Shown: in pieces, positions 23,840-34,501 of the stretch
Layout: every line of letters begins with the position of its first letter
Numbering within the stretch: the stretch's first letter is position 1
Assembly: GCF_963924675.1 (NCBI RefSeq)
Contig: NC_089220.1
Coordinates: forward strand, 157,135,770 to 157,199,769
From: Phocoena phocoena
Lineage: Eukaryota; Chordata; Mammalia; Artiodactyla; Phocoenidae
Direction of reading: 5' to 3'
Length of the DNA: 64,000 nt
Translations under genes and position numbers: made by a program
Notes under the pieces: model-generated
What the model saw: the letters and a program-made list of their open reading frames with translations, nothing else
What the model was told of the DNA's origin: nothing
Database searches by the model: none

Positions 23840-25598
23840 AAATGAAAAAGAAAAATCTCTTAGCGTTATTTCCTCTGTTAATAGTACCACTGATCATCAC
23901 AATCTTCAAGAGATACTACTTTGAAACAGATGGTAAATTGGGGACGCTGTCATTTTAGAGCTGAGTCTATTTCAGTATGGAACCAGCAGAGGTCCTGTTG
24001 TAGATCTCACACACATCATCTAGGTGCCTTAGAGAAGGCTGCCCAGCTGCTTCTGTTGGTGACAAAAGCCACAGCCACTGTAGGTACAGGCAGCATGTTG
24101 AAACAGTCAGCTTCACCAGCTGCTGTAACGTCAGAAAAACCATAGGAGGTAGCTTGGCATTCTTCGTGAGCTAGACGTCGGGCTTCAGTGAGGACAGCTT
24201 AATGGAGGTGAATGAGAGGAACCTCTCATGTACAGAGAGTTTTTGTGTATTAAAAATTACAGCATGATGCCAAAAGAAAAAAATGCATTGACTTATTTTC
24301 ATGACTGGTGGTGGTTGTGCTTTGGGGGTAGTGGGCAGGCATTGCTTTCTCTTACTGCTGTTTGATTGAAAGGTGCTAATACAGTATTGACTTGATAATC
24401 TCACCAGGTACCCATGCAGAGCAAACAAAGAAAATGTGTTTAATGGCTCCCACAGTGACTCCCATACACCAAGCCACCCGCTGGTTGTTTGGATGTAGAA
24501 TGTTCTGTTTGGCTTCCCGGCCACAGAGGCAACCATCTCACATGATTGGTGCCAGAATTCCACTTTTGTGCACTCGCTCTGAGATGACAAGCTTCAGCCC
24601 CTCGGTGTTTAGATCTGCTTCATTGGGAAATCTTTTAAGCAGTAATAATAATAATGTTTTCAGGCAATTGAGTAGAACACTAAATTATTCTCTGATACCT
24701 AAGTTCAAACTGTGCAAGGCTAAAGAAGCTGAAAATCAATGCACTTTTAAAGTCATTAGAGATCATAAGTGAAATAGTCAGCATTGCTTTAGCTAAGCTT
24801 TTAGTGTGCCGTGGTATTATTATAAAATCAGCCTGAATCTGCATTAATTTCACAGTCTTTTTCTCTGAGAAGCCCAAGGGTGCATGGTGAATAAAATGTA
24901 AATTTCAGAAGGCAGAGCTTTTATTAGTGGAAAGGGCAGTGAGCCATGTAGCTGGAGCAGTGACCTGCATGGTAGCCGGCACTGCTACAAGAAGCAGTAG
25001 CAGGCACTGTAGATTCTAGTTATTTTACAGCTGGGGAGAAAAATAGCCATGGAGAGTTCTGTGGGTCTCAGGGGAGACATTCCCAGAAATATACATTGTC
25101 TTCTGTATGTTACACTCGAGGTGGAATCTCTGATAAGAATCCACAAGTCACAACTTAAAGTCTCGAAGGTTCGATACAAATAAGAAATCCAATGCAGGTG
25201 TTTAAATTTTACTTCATATACACAGTTGGATATTCCCAGAGTAACAGAGCATTTGTTTTTGTTCATCATTAACAGTTACTAAGTAGTTTGTACAGGATTT
25301 GGGTATATTTGTTTGCATTTGAATAGCATGAGTGTATATTTATACATACATCTATTTTTTAACTACCCAGAAGAGATGAGGTATATTTATTTGCTGACAT
25401 TTCGAGCTGTTGGAATCTAGTTGCTCATTTGCCCAGGGTGTGAGGATTTTACTATTTGCTGCTTAGAAATCAAGGCTCATGTTTGAAACACAGAGCCGGA
25501 GTGGGTGGATGCCCTAAGTCAAGATAGACAAGGAGAAAATGTAAAAGCGCAACTTTCTATTTTAGAAAATGCAAACTAGGTCTTGCGCATTTCAACCG

Positions 25599-25626
25599 CC
25601 ACCCCCCCACCCCACCCCCACCCCCC
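25599..25626. repeat. C-rich tract (G-quadruplex potential on the - strand)
   Basis: Runs of seven, four, five and six C are separated by single A residues. The opposite strand has four G-runs of at least four with one-base loops, which fits G-quadruplex rules. It lies about 300 bp upstream of exon C. Confidence 0.85.
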
Positions 25627-25866
25627 AGTGGCTTTAAAAAAAGAAAGTACCCAGCCTCCTTCCCCTGGACTCCATTTTAAAAATAAATAAACTAATCCAT
25701 CAGTAAATCTTTCTGCTGTGGTCAGATTAGCAGGTCAGCAGTGTAAGTAAAAAGCAACACGAGATAAAAACCAAAGAGAGAAGTTGTTGATTTCATGTAC
25801 TACTGAGAACAGTGTCGTCCTGTGGCAGTTCTCGTAGACTGTGTTGGTTTAACAAGCGTCCAAACC

Positions 25867-25920
25867 TTTTGTCTTGTTGTTTTTTGTCTTTCCTGCTCCC
25901 TGTCCCCTTGTTTCCCACAG
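25867..25920 (+). promoter_or_regulatory. CELF2: UGU/pyrimidine-rich acceptor tract of exon C
   Basis: The 54 bases before exon C are almost all pyrimidine apart from G in repeated TTGT/TGTC units, and end in CCCACAG. A long tract of this type is a normal U2AF binding region. The repeated UUGU elements also resemble the UGU-rich sites bound by CELF proteins, so autoregulation is possible. The splice-acceptor function is well supported by the exon; the CELF-binding role is inference. Confidence 0.6.
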
Positions 25921-26000
25921 GCTGTGCGTTTGTCACATTTTCTACAAGGGCAATGGCACAGAATGCAATCAAAGCCATGCATCAGTCTCAGACCATGGAG
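25921..26000 (+). CDS. CELF2: CELF2 exon C: RRM2 RNP1 and second helix (80 bp)
   Basis: This 80-bp exon follows a strong pyrimidine tract ending TTTCCCACAG and ends at a donor GTACTG, the weakest of the six donors because position +4 is C and +5 is T instead of A and G. The first two bases complete the Gly begun in exon B. It then reads [19 protein letters not shown] followed by HQSQTME, ending in phase 0. With the preceding Arg-Gly this gives the RNP1 octamer RGCAFVTF of RRM2, split by the intron. Ser in FSTRA and Asn in AQNAIK agree with CELF2 (CELF1 has Thr at both, from memory). An 80-bp exon at this point is typical of the family. Skipping would cause a frameshift. Confidence 0.98.
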
Positions 26001-26112
26001 GTACTGTATCATCTGCCCTTTCTTTGTTTTCTTTGTGCAAATGGTGGGGAATGAAAAGCAATTCTCTCCTGTGTGGATTGTTCACATGACAATCACAGAT
26101 GTAAACTTTCAC

Positions 26113-26195
26113 CATCTCTCTCTCTCTCCATTCATTCGTATTCCTTCTTCCTTAATCTCTCTCCTCCTCCCTCCCTCTCTCTCCCTCTCTCTCTG
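26113..26195. repeat. CT-rich tract downstream of exon C
   Basis: CT and CCT repeats with a short T-rich interruption begin about 110 bp after the exon C donor. Pyrimidine tracts of this kind can bind PTB; that role is inference. Confidence 0.8.
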
Positions 26196-27040
26196 AATTT
26201 TTCCCCTGATGACTGGAAATGCACTTAGTGTAAAACCTTCCACTTGCTCTACGTTCCTTTTTGAGCCTTTTATTGCAGTGGCCCAGGTCCTGCTGTGTAA
26301 AGTTCATGATGCAATTTAAACCGAGCATCCTTCTATACCTCAAGAATCAAGTACGTTCCCCAGCCCCAGGGGTGGGATGGGTAGAACATTACCAGACCCC
26401 ATTCCAAATTGCAGCCGGCCCTGTGCAAAATCACAGGGTTCTTTCATTTCTTTTTTATTTTCTCTTTAATGCGGGGTCAAGTTATCTTTAATCGAGACAA
26501 ACAGAATTGTTTTTGCATCAAGAATGTTGGAGAAAGTTAAGACTTCTCCCACCTCATTGAACCAGTGCAAATGTTCACGTATGAGAGTCCCCCGAGAAAT
26601 TAGATTTTCACCCTTACTAAAAAATGAACAATAACCCAGAACCTCAAAGGCTCAAATGTGATCTCCTAATGAGAGATAGTGGCTTTCGGGGAAGAGAAAT
26701 AGGCTGGCGTGGGTCCACAAATGTAGACAATGGCTCTGTACTTTGAGTCTGTGATTCGGGTCATGGCCTTTCAGAATTTTGCACAAAAACACTCCAAGAG
26801 TGATACGCTGTTACTTATCCTGTATTGTCTGATAGAATCCTTTGGGAGTGCATGTTCTGCTGTATTATGTAAACTGTATCTTTGTGTATGGGTGATCTTT
26901 TCTGGAGGTGGCTTTGTAGTGTTACCTGAAGTTAACGTTTTTCATCTTTTGAAAAAAAAAATTGTTTTCAGTTTTATTTAATGTGCCAAAAAGTTCTTTA
27001 TTGATCGTTTGAGCTTCTTTTTTGCCTCCACTCTTAGGGG

Positions 27041-27083
27041 GTTTTAATTTTTTTTTTTTTTTTGTTCATTTGTTTGTTTTTTG
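27041..27083 (+). promoter_or_regulatory. U-rich tract with UUUG repeats (possible RBP site)
   Basis: A run of about 17 T is followed by TTGTTCATTTGTTTGTTTTTTG. In the pre-mRNA this is a U-rich, UGUU-containing site of the kind bound by CELF, ELAVL or TIA1 proteins. It lies about 1 kb after exon C. Function is inference. Confidence 0.35.
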
Positions 27084-30000
27084 CAATGCTGCATCTCCCA
27101 AAGCATGCCGGGAGCTTAGTGATCTTTATGGGTCTTGTTTTGTGGGCAACCTTTCTCTAGGGAGCCAAAGGGTGGGTGGAAGCGGGGAGGGGGGGGTAAA
27201 GAGTGTGCATGGCATTGTCATTAAGTGTTTACTGTACTTTTCTGAGTTTTGATATCAGCATTGCAAAGCCTATTGTCTTTTTCGAACTTCCTTTTGACTT
27301 CAGTATTCCTAACGTATCTTATATAATCACTGTGTTTTCCTTTCAGTGCAGTGCATTTTTAAGACACTCACACCCCCCTACGTGAAGGCAAGCTCAGGTG
27401 AAAATCGGCCACAATAAGAGAGAATTAGCAGGATTTGAAATGTCTAGGAATCCAATCTTGAATAACATGCAGTCACACACGTGATCATGTTTTTGTCCCC
27501 TCCCCCTACCCTTTCCCTTACCTTGGGGAGCTCCATTATCGGGGATCAGCCTGGTTTCCAGCTTCGTATCAGTCTGGAGATGAAATGAAAGTACTGTTAA
27601 GAAAAAGGAAGTCTTGACCTGTATTTATTATCTTCCATATATATATGTGTTTCATTCTTAAAGATTTTTATTTCCTGTAATTGAGTGATTTGTACCTAAA
27701 TTGGTCTCACCTTAGATGATTTTGTAACCTCAATTCTTTCAGCTCTGTTGGAAACATTGCCACCCCAGTTCCTTCACCCAGGGCCCCCCACCCGAGTGGG
27801 AGGTCTGTGTTCTCCTGGGTCCCTACGGAAGGAGAGCACGAGAAAATACAGCAGAACTGGGTATGAACCCGAACCAAGAAAATAACAGGCTCTCAGAGTG
27901 AAAAGAATTTGCTGTAGAGGATGGGGCATATTTATTCTTCAGAAATCCTTGATCCTTTGTTAATACTGCTATTATCAGAAATCAGATCTGATGCACCTGT
28001 TTTTAAATCTGGACATCCATGCTTAATCAGAGGAGCCCTCAGACACTTAAATTTCTTGTTTAATTCAGAAATATTGACATTTAAACAGAAGATTACATAT
28101 TACGCAGTCTCATTACATTTGTACCACTGCAGTTTGTTTTCTTTTTTTGAATTAATTACATTATTTTCAGGACTCTGGCTTACATCTTCCACCAAGATGT
28201 ATGATCTAAGAGACGTGAATTCAAAACAATGTCACTGTCAAAGTTGAAAAGAATATGTTATTTTAAAAATCATTCATCTTTATATGGTACCTTGATTTTC
28301 CCACTTTCCTCCAATCTCTCCCCACCCTGTTTTCCCCTTTCGTGGTTTATACGAGTCATTTTTGAACTATACTCATTGGCCTGATTTTCTGCTTTTATAT
28401 CATTTTTTGGTATTTAAGGAAGAAAAAAGCCAACCGTAAATGAACTGTTAGGAAGAGATGCTATAATTTGTTATGGGACAAATTTGATACAATAACAACC
28501 CTTTCCATGCAAAACCCTTGCTGTCTGTAATTTCCATCTTCAGAGTGGTTTTGCTGTCTTTAAAATGATGAAACGCTGAAACACGGAGCAGATGGAGAAC
28601 AATGAAGTATAGATTTTTTAAACGGTGGAAACATTACTTTTATGCAGTTTACTGACGCTTAACATCTGTGCCATGACTGTGACTCCCAGAGCTGAAGACC
28701 AGTCTGCTGGAGGTTCAACACCCAGTCACCTCACTTTTCTCACATGTTGGGGGGTGACAGCAGGCATGATAGCTTCACGTATGCATAGTTCCATCCCCAG
28801 TAGCTACCCAACGTGATAAGAAAAAAATGCAACTGTGTTTTCTAGGCGAAAGAAAAATAACCCAAAGGGAAGGGAAAAGCTCATTTAAATAGGAATATTA
28901 AATTTCTGGGAGGAGAAGAGAGAGGTCTGTTACCATGCTGAGTTTCAATAAAAAGTGGGGTTTTTTTTAATCACTTGGGTAGAATTAACTTCTTTTTATC
29001 TCAGCAAAATTTCACAGCTTTAATTGTGATGGGATGTTTAGCAAGCTAAACAGAGAGGGAAGAGAGTTGGTTTCTGCTGAGTTATTTGCCAAGTGGCGAA
29101 TGTTGAAAAGCTGCTTTCGAAAGGAAGTCCTCCTGCCTGAGGTGTCAGGCCCTTACTTTCCCTAATGATTTTCTCCGTATCAGACATGAATTGGTCCTGT
29201 TGTATAACCCTTGGCCATTTCTCACTCACTACCTCTGCTCCTGCCTTTTAAAGGAAACGAACACAGAAGCTCCTAGACCAGTGAGACTGATTAGGAAAAG
29301 AAGCTAAGTAGACATCTCCTCCTGCCATTTGAGATGTGTCTCCTTGGACTAGATTGCTTCTGATATTTTCTTTTTGATTTGTTGTAGCTCCTGGGATCAC
29401 AGCTAGAGTAGATGCGATACAGAAGGAGGAGAACCCCTTCTGAAAACACGGGGACAGTGACATTGGTCCATGCCCGTGTCCCCTGAAAATCTCCTTCCTT
29501 CATCCATGTTCCTAAAATGAAACCCACTTCTCCCGATTATATTACTGGGTCGGTATGATTCCTACAGTTCCAAAGTTCAAAAATACTTAACATTGGAAAG
29601 AGTGGGCAAAAAAAGACATGAGCGACAGGCATTTTCATTCCCATTACAACATTTCGTTCCCCTCCTTTGTCCCCTGCTCACACGCGGAAACAGGCAGACA
29701 CACCAGGACAAGTCCATCTTTCAGACAAGCGAACCGTGAAGCTTCATTAAAGGACAATGACAAGGCCCCTTGTCTCTGAGGAGGTCCTGGGATGGTGGAA
29801 GGAAGACCCGTGAAGAGAGAAGGAGAGGCAGTGTAGTAATCAGAGCACGAGCACAGATGGCTTCATCGACCGCCAGAGCCCCAAAGACACCAGTGACAGG
29901 ATCTGGAATTTTCTGTTGATGGTACTCTTCAGAGAAGAAGAAGGACCATCAAACCATTTAAAAACGAGGCCAGACCATGCCCTGTGCTCCAGAATAGTTC

Positions 30001-30090
30001 AGAAAGCTAGGCCCCGCGCTGACTGAGTGTCCTGAGCGGAGTGGGCCAGGTTGTAACCCCCTCTCCACTTTCCGCTGTGTCTGACCACAG

Positions 30091-30249
30091 GGCTGCTCTT
30101 CACCGATTGTGGTGAAGTTCGCTGACACTCAGAAGGACAAGGAGCAAAGGCGTCTCCAGCAGCAGCTGGCGCAGCAGATGCAGCAGCTCAACACTGCCAC
30201 CTGGGGGAACCTGACGGGTCTGGGCGGCCTCACCCCGCAGTACCTGGCG
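30091..30249 (+). CDS. CELF2: CELF2 exon D: end of RRM2 and Gln-rich linker (159 bp)
   Basis: The exon is 159 bp (53 codons), starts in phase 0 after GACCACAG and ends in phase 0 at a consensus GTAAGT donor. It reads [19 protein letters not shown], then [20 protein letters not shown], then [14 protein letters not shown]. The VVKFADT strand is the last beta strand of RRM2, followed by the basic KDKEQRR region, and then the glutamine-rich start of the linker between RRM2 and RRM3. [13 protein letters not shown] is a strong CELF2 signature; CELF1 has a different run at this place. The exon is in-frame if skipped, but loss would remove the RRM2 C-terminus. It lies between transposon-poor flanks. 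Confidence 0.98.
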
Positions 30250-31108
30250 GTAAGTTCTTGCGGGGGTGGGGGGAGCATGTGGAGAGAGGAGCACACCCGG
30301 TGGAGCTCTTACAGGCCCCTTGGCCCCTGAGTGCACCAAAAGCTCGTCTTCGACATTATGAATGCCGGGAAATTCCTGAAATCAGCATCGATGAAGAATA
30401 TTTTTCCAGGTGAAGCTGATGAGCACAGGAACGGGACCCTTCATTCTAGCCGCATGGAGGCTGAGCGGGGTCCCACAGGGCTGAGTGTCTAGCCAATGTT
30501 TCCGCACAAACTCCAGCCTTGGCAGGGGTGCGGCGTGCGTGATAGATGATGACTTAACGGCGCCGAGGCGGCCGTGGTTGGCTCTCTCACCACCTCCCTG
30601 CTCGGTCCATTCCACATCAGGACCTCAGATGGAACTTTCCTTCACTGGGTCCTCCCCGTGGAGCGATGTCAACTAGATTCAGATGTTTCTTCATGTATTT
30701 GAAACCCAAAACTCAGATCCTGTTTCAGGCCAAATAGACCCAATTCTTTAACTAGCCCTTACTTTTCATTGTTTCTAAACTTTCCACCTCCTTGTTTTTT
30801 TCTGTTGTGCTGCCTGTTTTACTTCGCCAGTGTCTTTATTAAAATGCCATAATCAGAATGCGAGACAGTTCCTCCCAGGAAGATCACACAGCATGAGCAG
30901 TGACCCCTGTTGTGGACTTTAAAATATCTCAATGTAGCTTGAGGGCAATGGAAGGCAGCTCGTACTCCTCTAAGGTTTTATTTATTTTTACTTGAGCTAC
31001 TGCTAAAGCATGCTACTCTACCCCCCTTTTCTGCTTTGGAACCTAAATGCTGGACTACACATTATTAATATAATTTCATAGTGTGCCTTTGGACCTTTTA
31101 TTCTAGCC

Positions 31109-31152
31109 TGTGTGTGTGTTTGTGTGTCCGTCCGTGTCCATCCGTCCGTCCT
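31109..31152. repeat. TG / TCCG simple repeat
   Basis: A TG-rich run passes into repeats of GTCC/GTCCATCC, ending at CCGTCCGTCC. Confidence 0.8.
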
Positions 31153-31269
31153 AATTCTCTCCTGACGTTTGAACTGTCCCTCTCAGGATTGTATGACCCA
31201 TTCCGTACTTTGTAGCAGAACCAATACTGTTCTGTAAAAGAGTCCTTCCTGTGACCTTGAAAGGTAAGA

Positions 31270-31645
31270 TCACTGCTTCTACAAGTGAGGAAAGGGAGAG
31301 GCTTAAGGGAGAAATGGGGGGCGGGGGATAAACCGGGAGACTGGGATTGACATACACAAACTACTAGATATAGAACAGATAACTAATAAGGACCTACTGT
31401 ACAGCACAGGGAACTCTACTCGACACACTCACTGTACTGGCCTATATGGGGAAAATATGTAAAAAAGAGTGGATATACGTATATGTATAACTGAATCACT
31501 TTACACCTGAAACAAAAACCACGTTGTAAATCAACTACACTCCAATAAAAATTTTAAAAAGGTTATGTAACTTTACCCAAGGTCATGACACTGGTGGTCA
31601 AGCAGGATTTCAGCCCTCCATGGGTTCTCTCCATCCGGTGGGGCT
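31270..31645 (-). mobile_element. MIR, antisense, split by an L1 insertion
   Basis: ACAAGTGAGGAAAGGGAGAG before the L1 and GGTTATGTAACTTTACCCAA, GGTCATGACACTGGTGGTCA after it are consecutive parts of the MIR reverse complement. The L1 interrupts the AGAGGTTAAGTAACTT region. Confidence 0.7.
31311..31560 (+). mobile_element. 5'-truncated L1 3' UTR, nested in the MIR
   Basis: AAATGGGGGGCGGGGGATAA, ACTAATAAGGACCTACTGTA, GTGGATATACGTATATGTAT and ACTACACTCCAATAAAAATT are the L1 3' end in sense orientation. The copy is about 250 bp. Confidence 0.85.
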
Positions 31646-32824
31646 GCTTCTCCAAGGACAGATGTGACTCAAATTCCTCTTTTATCCACCCCACCCCACC
31701 CCACTGCCTGTTGGTGTCTGCCATGTAATTGCTACTCAAGACATGTCTGGATGTCTTGCTGGAGAGGCGTGCCTCTCCTGTCTTCCCCCGAGTTATTAAT
31801 ACAAGCAGTGACCAAGTTTGCTGCCACCTTCTAGCCGTTTCTCCATCTTATCCACAAGGAGATGAGAGATGAGAGATTTCATCACATGTCTTGCTGAAAT
31901 CTGTATGTGCTTGCCATATCTTTTTCTTGGTCTATCGGTCTAGAAGCTTCATGAGAAAAAAAAATGAGTCTGGCTGAACAATCATTTGTTTTTCACAAAC
32001 GTGTGTTTCTCAGTTGTTCACAGATCATCGCCTTAAGCACAAGAATTTCTATCAGAGATTGACGTCAGGCTCACCTTTTCGTAGTTTCTAAGAATCCAGC
32101 TTCCTGCTCCACCATGTCTGAAAACCAAGACACACGTGCCTAGCCCTGGTCTCCTGGACCATCTCCCATGCCCCAGGGCTCACCGAAATCTCTGGCACGT
32201 GTTTCTTTGATCACATCTGAAAATTATTTCTGAATCCTGAAAGAGAATTCATCCCCGCCTCATTGATAAGAACGTGTTCTTACACGCTCTGAACTACGCT
32301 TTCCCCTACCGAGGGCTTCCATTCTTTCTCTGCCAAGTTTGCTCTACCCCTTTCGATCGGAAGCCCATTTCTCTGAAAAGACCCTTGGCCTTTAAGGCAT
32401 CCCCTGCCTCTGTGTTGAGGGTAGATTCTGACTGTGGCTCACCAAAGAGTGGTTGTCAGTGGGAAGAATCCATGGAAGCAGCTTAATGACACTCCAGGTA
32501 TTGCCACTTACTAATCAGTAAAGATTATTAATTCCTCAGAGTATCTTCAAAGCTAATTGAACTTGACTAAACTTTAATTTTTTTAAATATCTAATATAGG
32601 AGAGAGTAAGGGCTTGCAACCACAAGAGAATGGGAAACCCAAGAAATCAAACCAAGATAAGGGATTTCTCTCTGTCAAAACAGATAATTCCTAGCTTCTT
32701 CCTTTCTCATTCTGTGTGTCTGTGTGTATGTGTGTGTCTGCGTGTAATGTCTAGGTAGTATACTACCCTGAGTCGAGAAGGATGAATGAAAGTTGCAGAC
32801 GTATGTCTGGGAACTGTTCATATT

Positions 32825-33167
32825 TGGTTTTGTCTTTTTTTTAAATTTTATTTATTTTTTGGTTGCATCGGGTCCTCGTTGTTTCGTGCAGGTTTTCTCT
32901 AGTTGCAGCGAGTGGGAGCTACTCTTCGTTGCGGTGCGCGGGCTTCTCATTTGCGGTGGCTTGTTGTGGAGCACAGGCTCTAGGCCTGCGGGTTTCAGTA
33001 GTTGCAGCACACGGGCTTCAGCAGTTGTGGCACGCGGGCTCAGTAGTTGTGGCCACAGGCTTAGTTGCTCCGCAGCATGTGGGATCTTCCTGGACCAGGG
33101 ATCAAACCTGTGCCCACTGCACTGGCAGGCGGATTCTTAACTGTTGCGCCACCAGGGAAGGCCCACA
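32825..33167 (-). mobile_element. Long CHR-type SINE, antisense
   Basis: It begins with T-rich sequence and TTATTTTTTGGTTGCATCGG, runs through TTTTCTCTAGTTGCAGCGAG and GCATGTGGGATCTTCCTGGA, and ends ACTGTTGCGCCACCAGGGAA. The likely duplication is AACTGTTCATATT (32812-32824) against AGCTGTTCATGTT (33168-33180), with mismatches, so the copy is not very young. Confidence 0.85.
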
Positions 33168-34437
33168 GCTGTTCATGTTAATCCCCATAGGGATTACATT
33201 AATGATCGTAGCTAAGACAAGTTGAATCAGCCACCGATATTCCACTCTACGTGGTGCTTTTAAGTCAATTGCTAGATGCCCATTTCTGAGTCACATCCAG
33301 TTGTAGAGTTTCCTTCTTCTTAAGCTGAGGAGACCTACCATTACCTGGAGGCGTGGCAGTGCTCTCCGTTGGGTTTTGCAGCACTCCAAACAAATTCTGA
33401 GAGCTTATTTTTTAAATAGTGAATTCATCTGGTTCCTCCTAAGCTCACAGTACCATAGCAGTTTTTTAATAATAAATTTGGTGCATCTGTGCTTTTAGCA
33501 TCCATGGACTTCTGAGTGTAGGAGATAACTCCACACTTGCCCCCAGGTACAAACTGCGGCTGTATTGACCAACCAAAAGGAGAATATCAATAAGCCTAGT
33601 CAAACAGTATAGCACCTAAGTTAACCTGTAATTCAGTTGCTGTGGACGAATAAAGGAGTGCTTTCGAACAGTGACCACATGCCTTTACCTTGTGGTACCC
33701 ACCGTTTCTATATGGGGGATTAAATGTGTTTTTGGAAGCTCTAGGAACAAAATACAGAGACCTTTTCACCGCTGTCTTCATTTCTTTTTTAAAAGATGCT
33801 GATACATTTATAACGCGTAGCATCAACATACATAGCACCAGATACTTGTGAGTTTTGACAAGTAGTACGTTGCTCTCTGCCGACGGAGACCACCTTAAAA
33901 TGGGTGACCGTTGTCTTGGTCATGAAGTCATGACAGTGACTCTGGCTGCAGATACATACACTTAGGTCTGTAGGGATTACAGTGATTTCTCTGTTAGCCC
34001 AAGAGTCAGTGAATCTGTACCTCTCTGATGAAGGTTGTAGGACACTGAGCTGTGAAGGAAAGCGGAGGAGACCTAGGGATGGACCGCGATTGACAGAGAT
34101 GAGTTACGGGAACAACTAGGCTCCAGAGAGAGAGCATCAGTCACGCCATGTGGGTTCCCCTAGATTTAACACCTGGTTGTTAAAAAGTAAATTGATGAAT
34201 TGTTTTAAGGCAGCTACGTTACTGAGCTTCCCCAGTGTCTGTGTTTTTTAATAGAGATTAGACATTAACATGGATTTATAGCCCCAACTCTCAGAACCTT
34301 CAGCCCATTAACAGGCAGCAGCAACCCTAAATGTAAAGGGAACCGGACGTGCCCTCAGTGGACTTGGGAAGTTCCCTTGACAGTACATTTCCAAGCTCCA
34401 CTTCATTTCGACAGCACCTTTCTCTTTTCTTTTGCAG

Positions 34438-34501
34438 CTTCTACAGCAGGCCACCTCCTCCAGCAACCTGGGTGCGTTCAGTGGCATTCAGCAAATGGCT
34501 G
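34438..34501 (+). CDS. CELF2: CELF2 exon E: linker segment (64 bp)
   Basis: The exon is 64 bp. It follows a TC-rich tract (CTTTCTCTTTTCTTTTGCAG) resembling both a U2AF and a PTB-type site, and ends at GTAAGT. It reads LLQQATSSSNLGAFSGIQQM, then Ala and the first base of a Gly codon. This matches the CELF2 linker as I remember it, and differs from CELF1, which has a TASSGNLNTLSS-type sequence here. The region is thought to be disordered and to act in activation and protein contacts rather than RNA binding. The length is not divisible by three, so exon E skipped alone would break the frame; exon E plus F (199 bp) would as well. Confidence 0.97.

Larger units (their letters stand above)
17289..25920 (+). 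other. CELF2: CELF2 intron B-C (8,632 bp)
   Basis: The intron runs from GTGAGT to CCCACAG. It holds a MIR-like fragment (about 19085-19290), a TC-rich tract at 21912-21944, two sense tRNA-derived SINEs (23407-23620 and 23713-23839) and a C-rich tract at 25599-25626. From about 19.4 to 23.4 kb and from 23.85 to 25.9 kb I recognise no young transposon; these are long, moderately AT-rich unique stretches. No coding sequence is supported. Confidence 0.85.
26001..30090 (+). other. CELF2: CELF2 intron C-D (4,090 bp), no young transposon seen
   Basis: The intron runs from GTACTG to GACCACAG. It starts with a CT-rich stretch (26113-26195) and continues as AT-rich unique DNA with a U-rich, TTTG-containing tract at 27041-27083. 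I recognise no SINE, L1 or MIR anywhere in it, unlike most other introns here. That may reflect constraint on regulatory sequence around RRM2 exons, or chance given its short length. No coding sequence is supported. Confidence 0.8.
30250..34437 (+). other. CELF2: CELF2 intron D-E (4,188 bp)
   Basis: The intron runs from GTAAGT to TTTTGCAG. It contains a TG/TCCG-rich simple stretch at about 31109-31152, an antisense MIR split by a + strand L1 3' end (31270-31645), a TG-rich patch near 32714-32745 and one long antisense CHR-type SINE (32825-33167). The rest is unique sequence. No coding sequence is supported. Confidence 0.85.
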
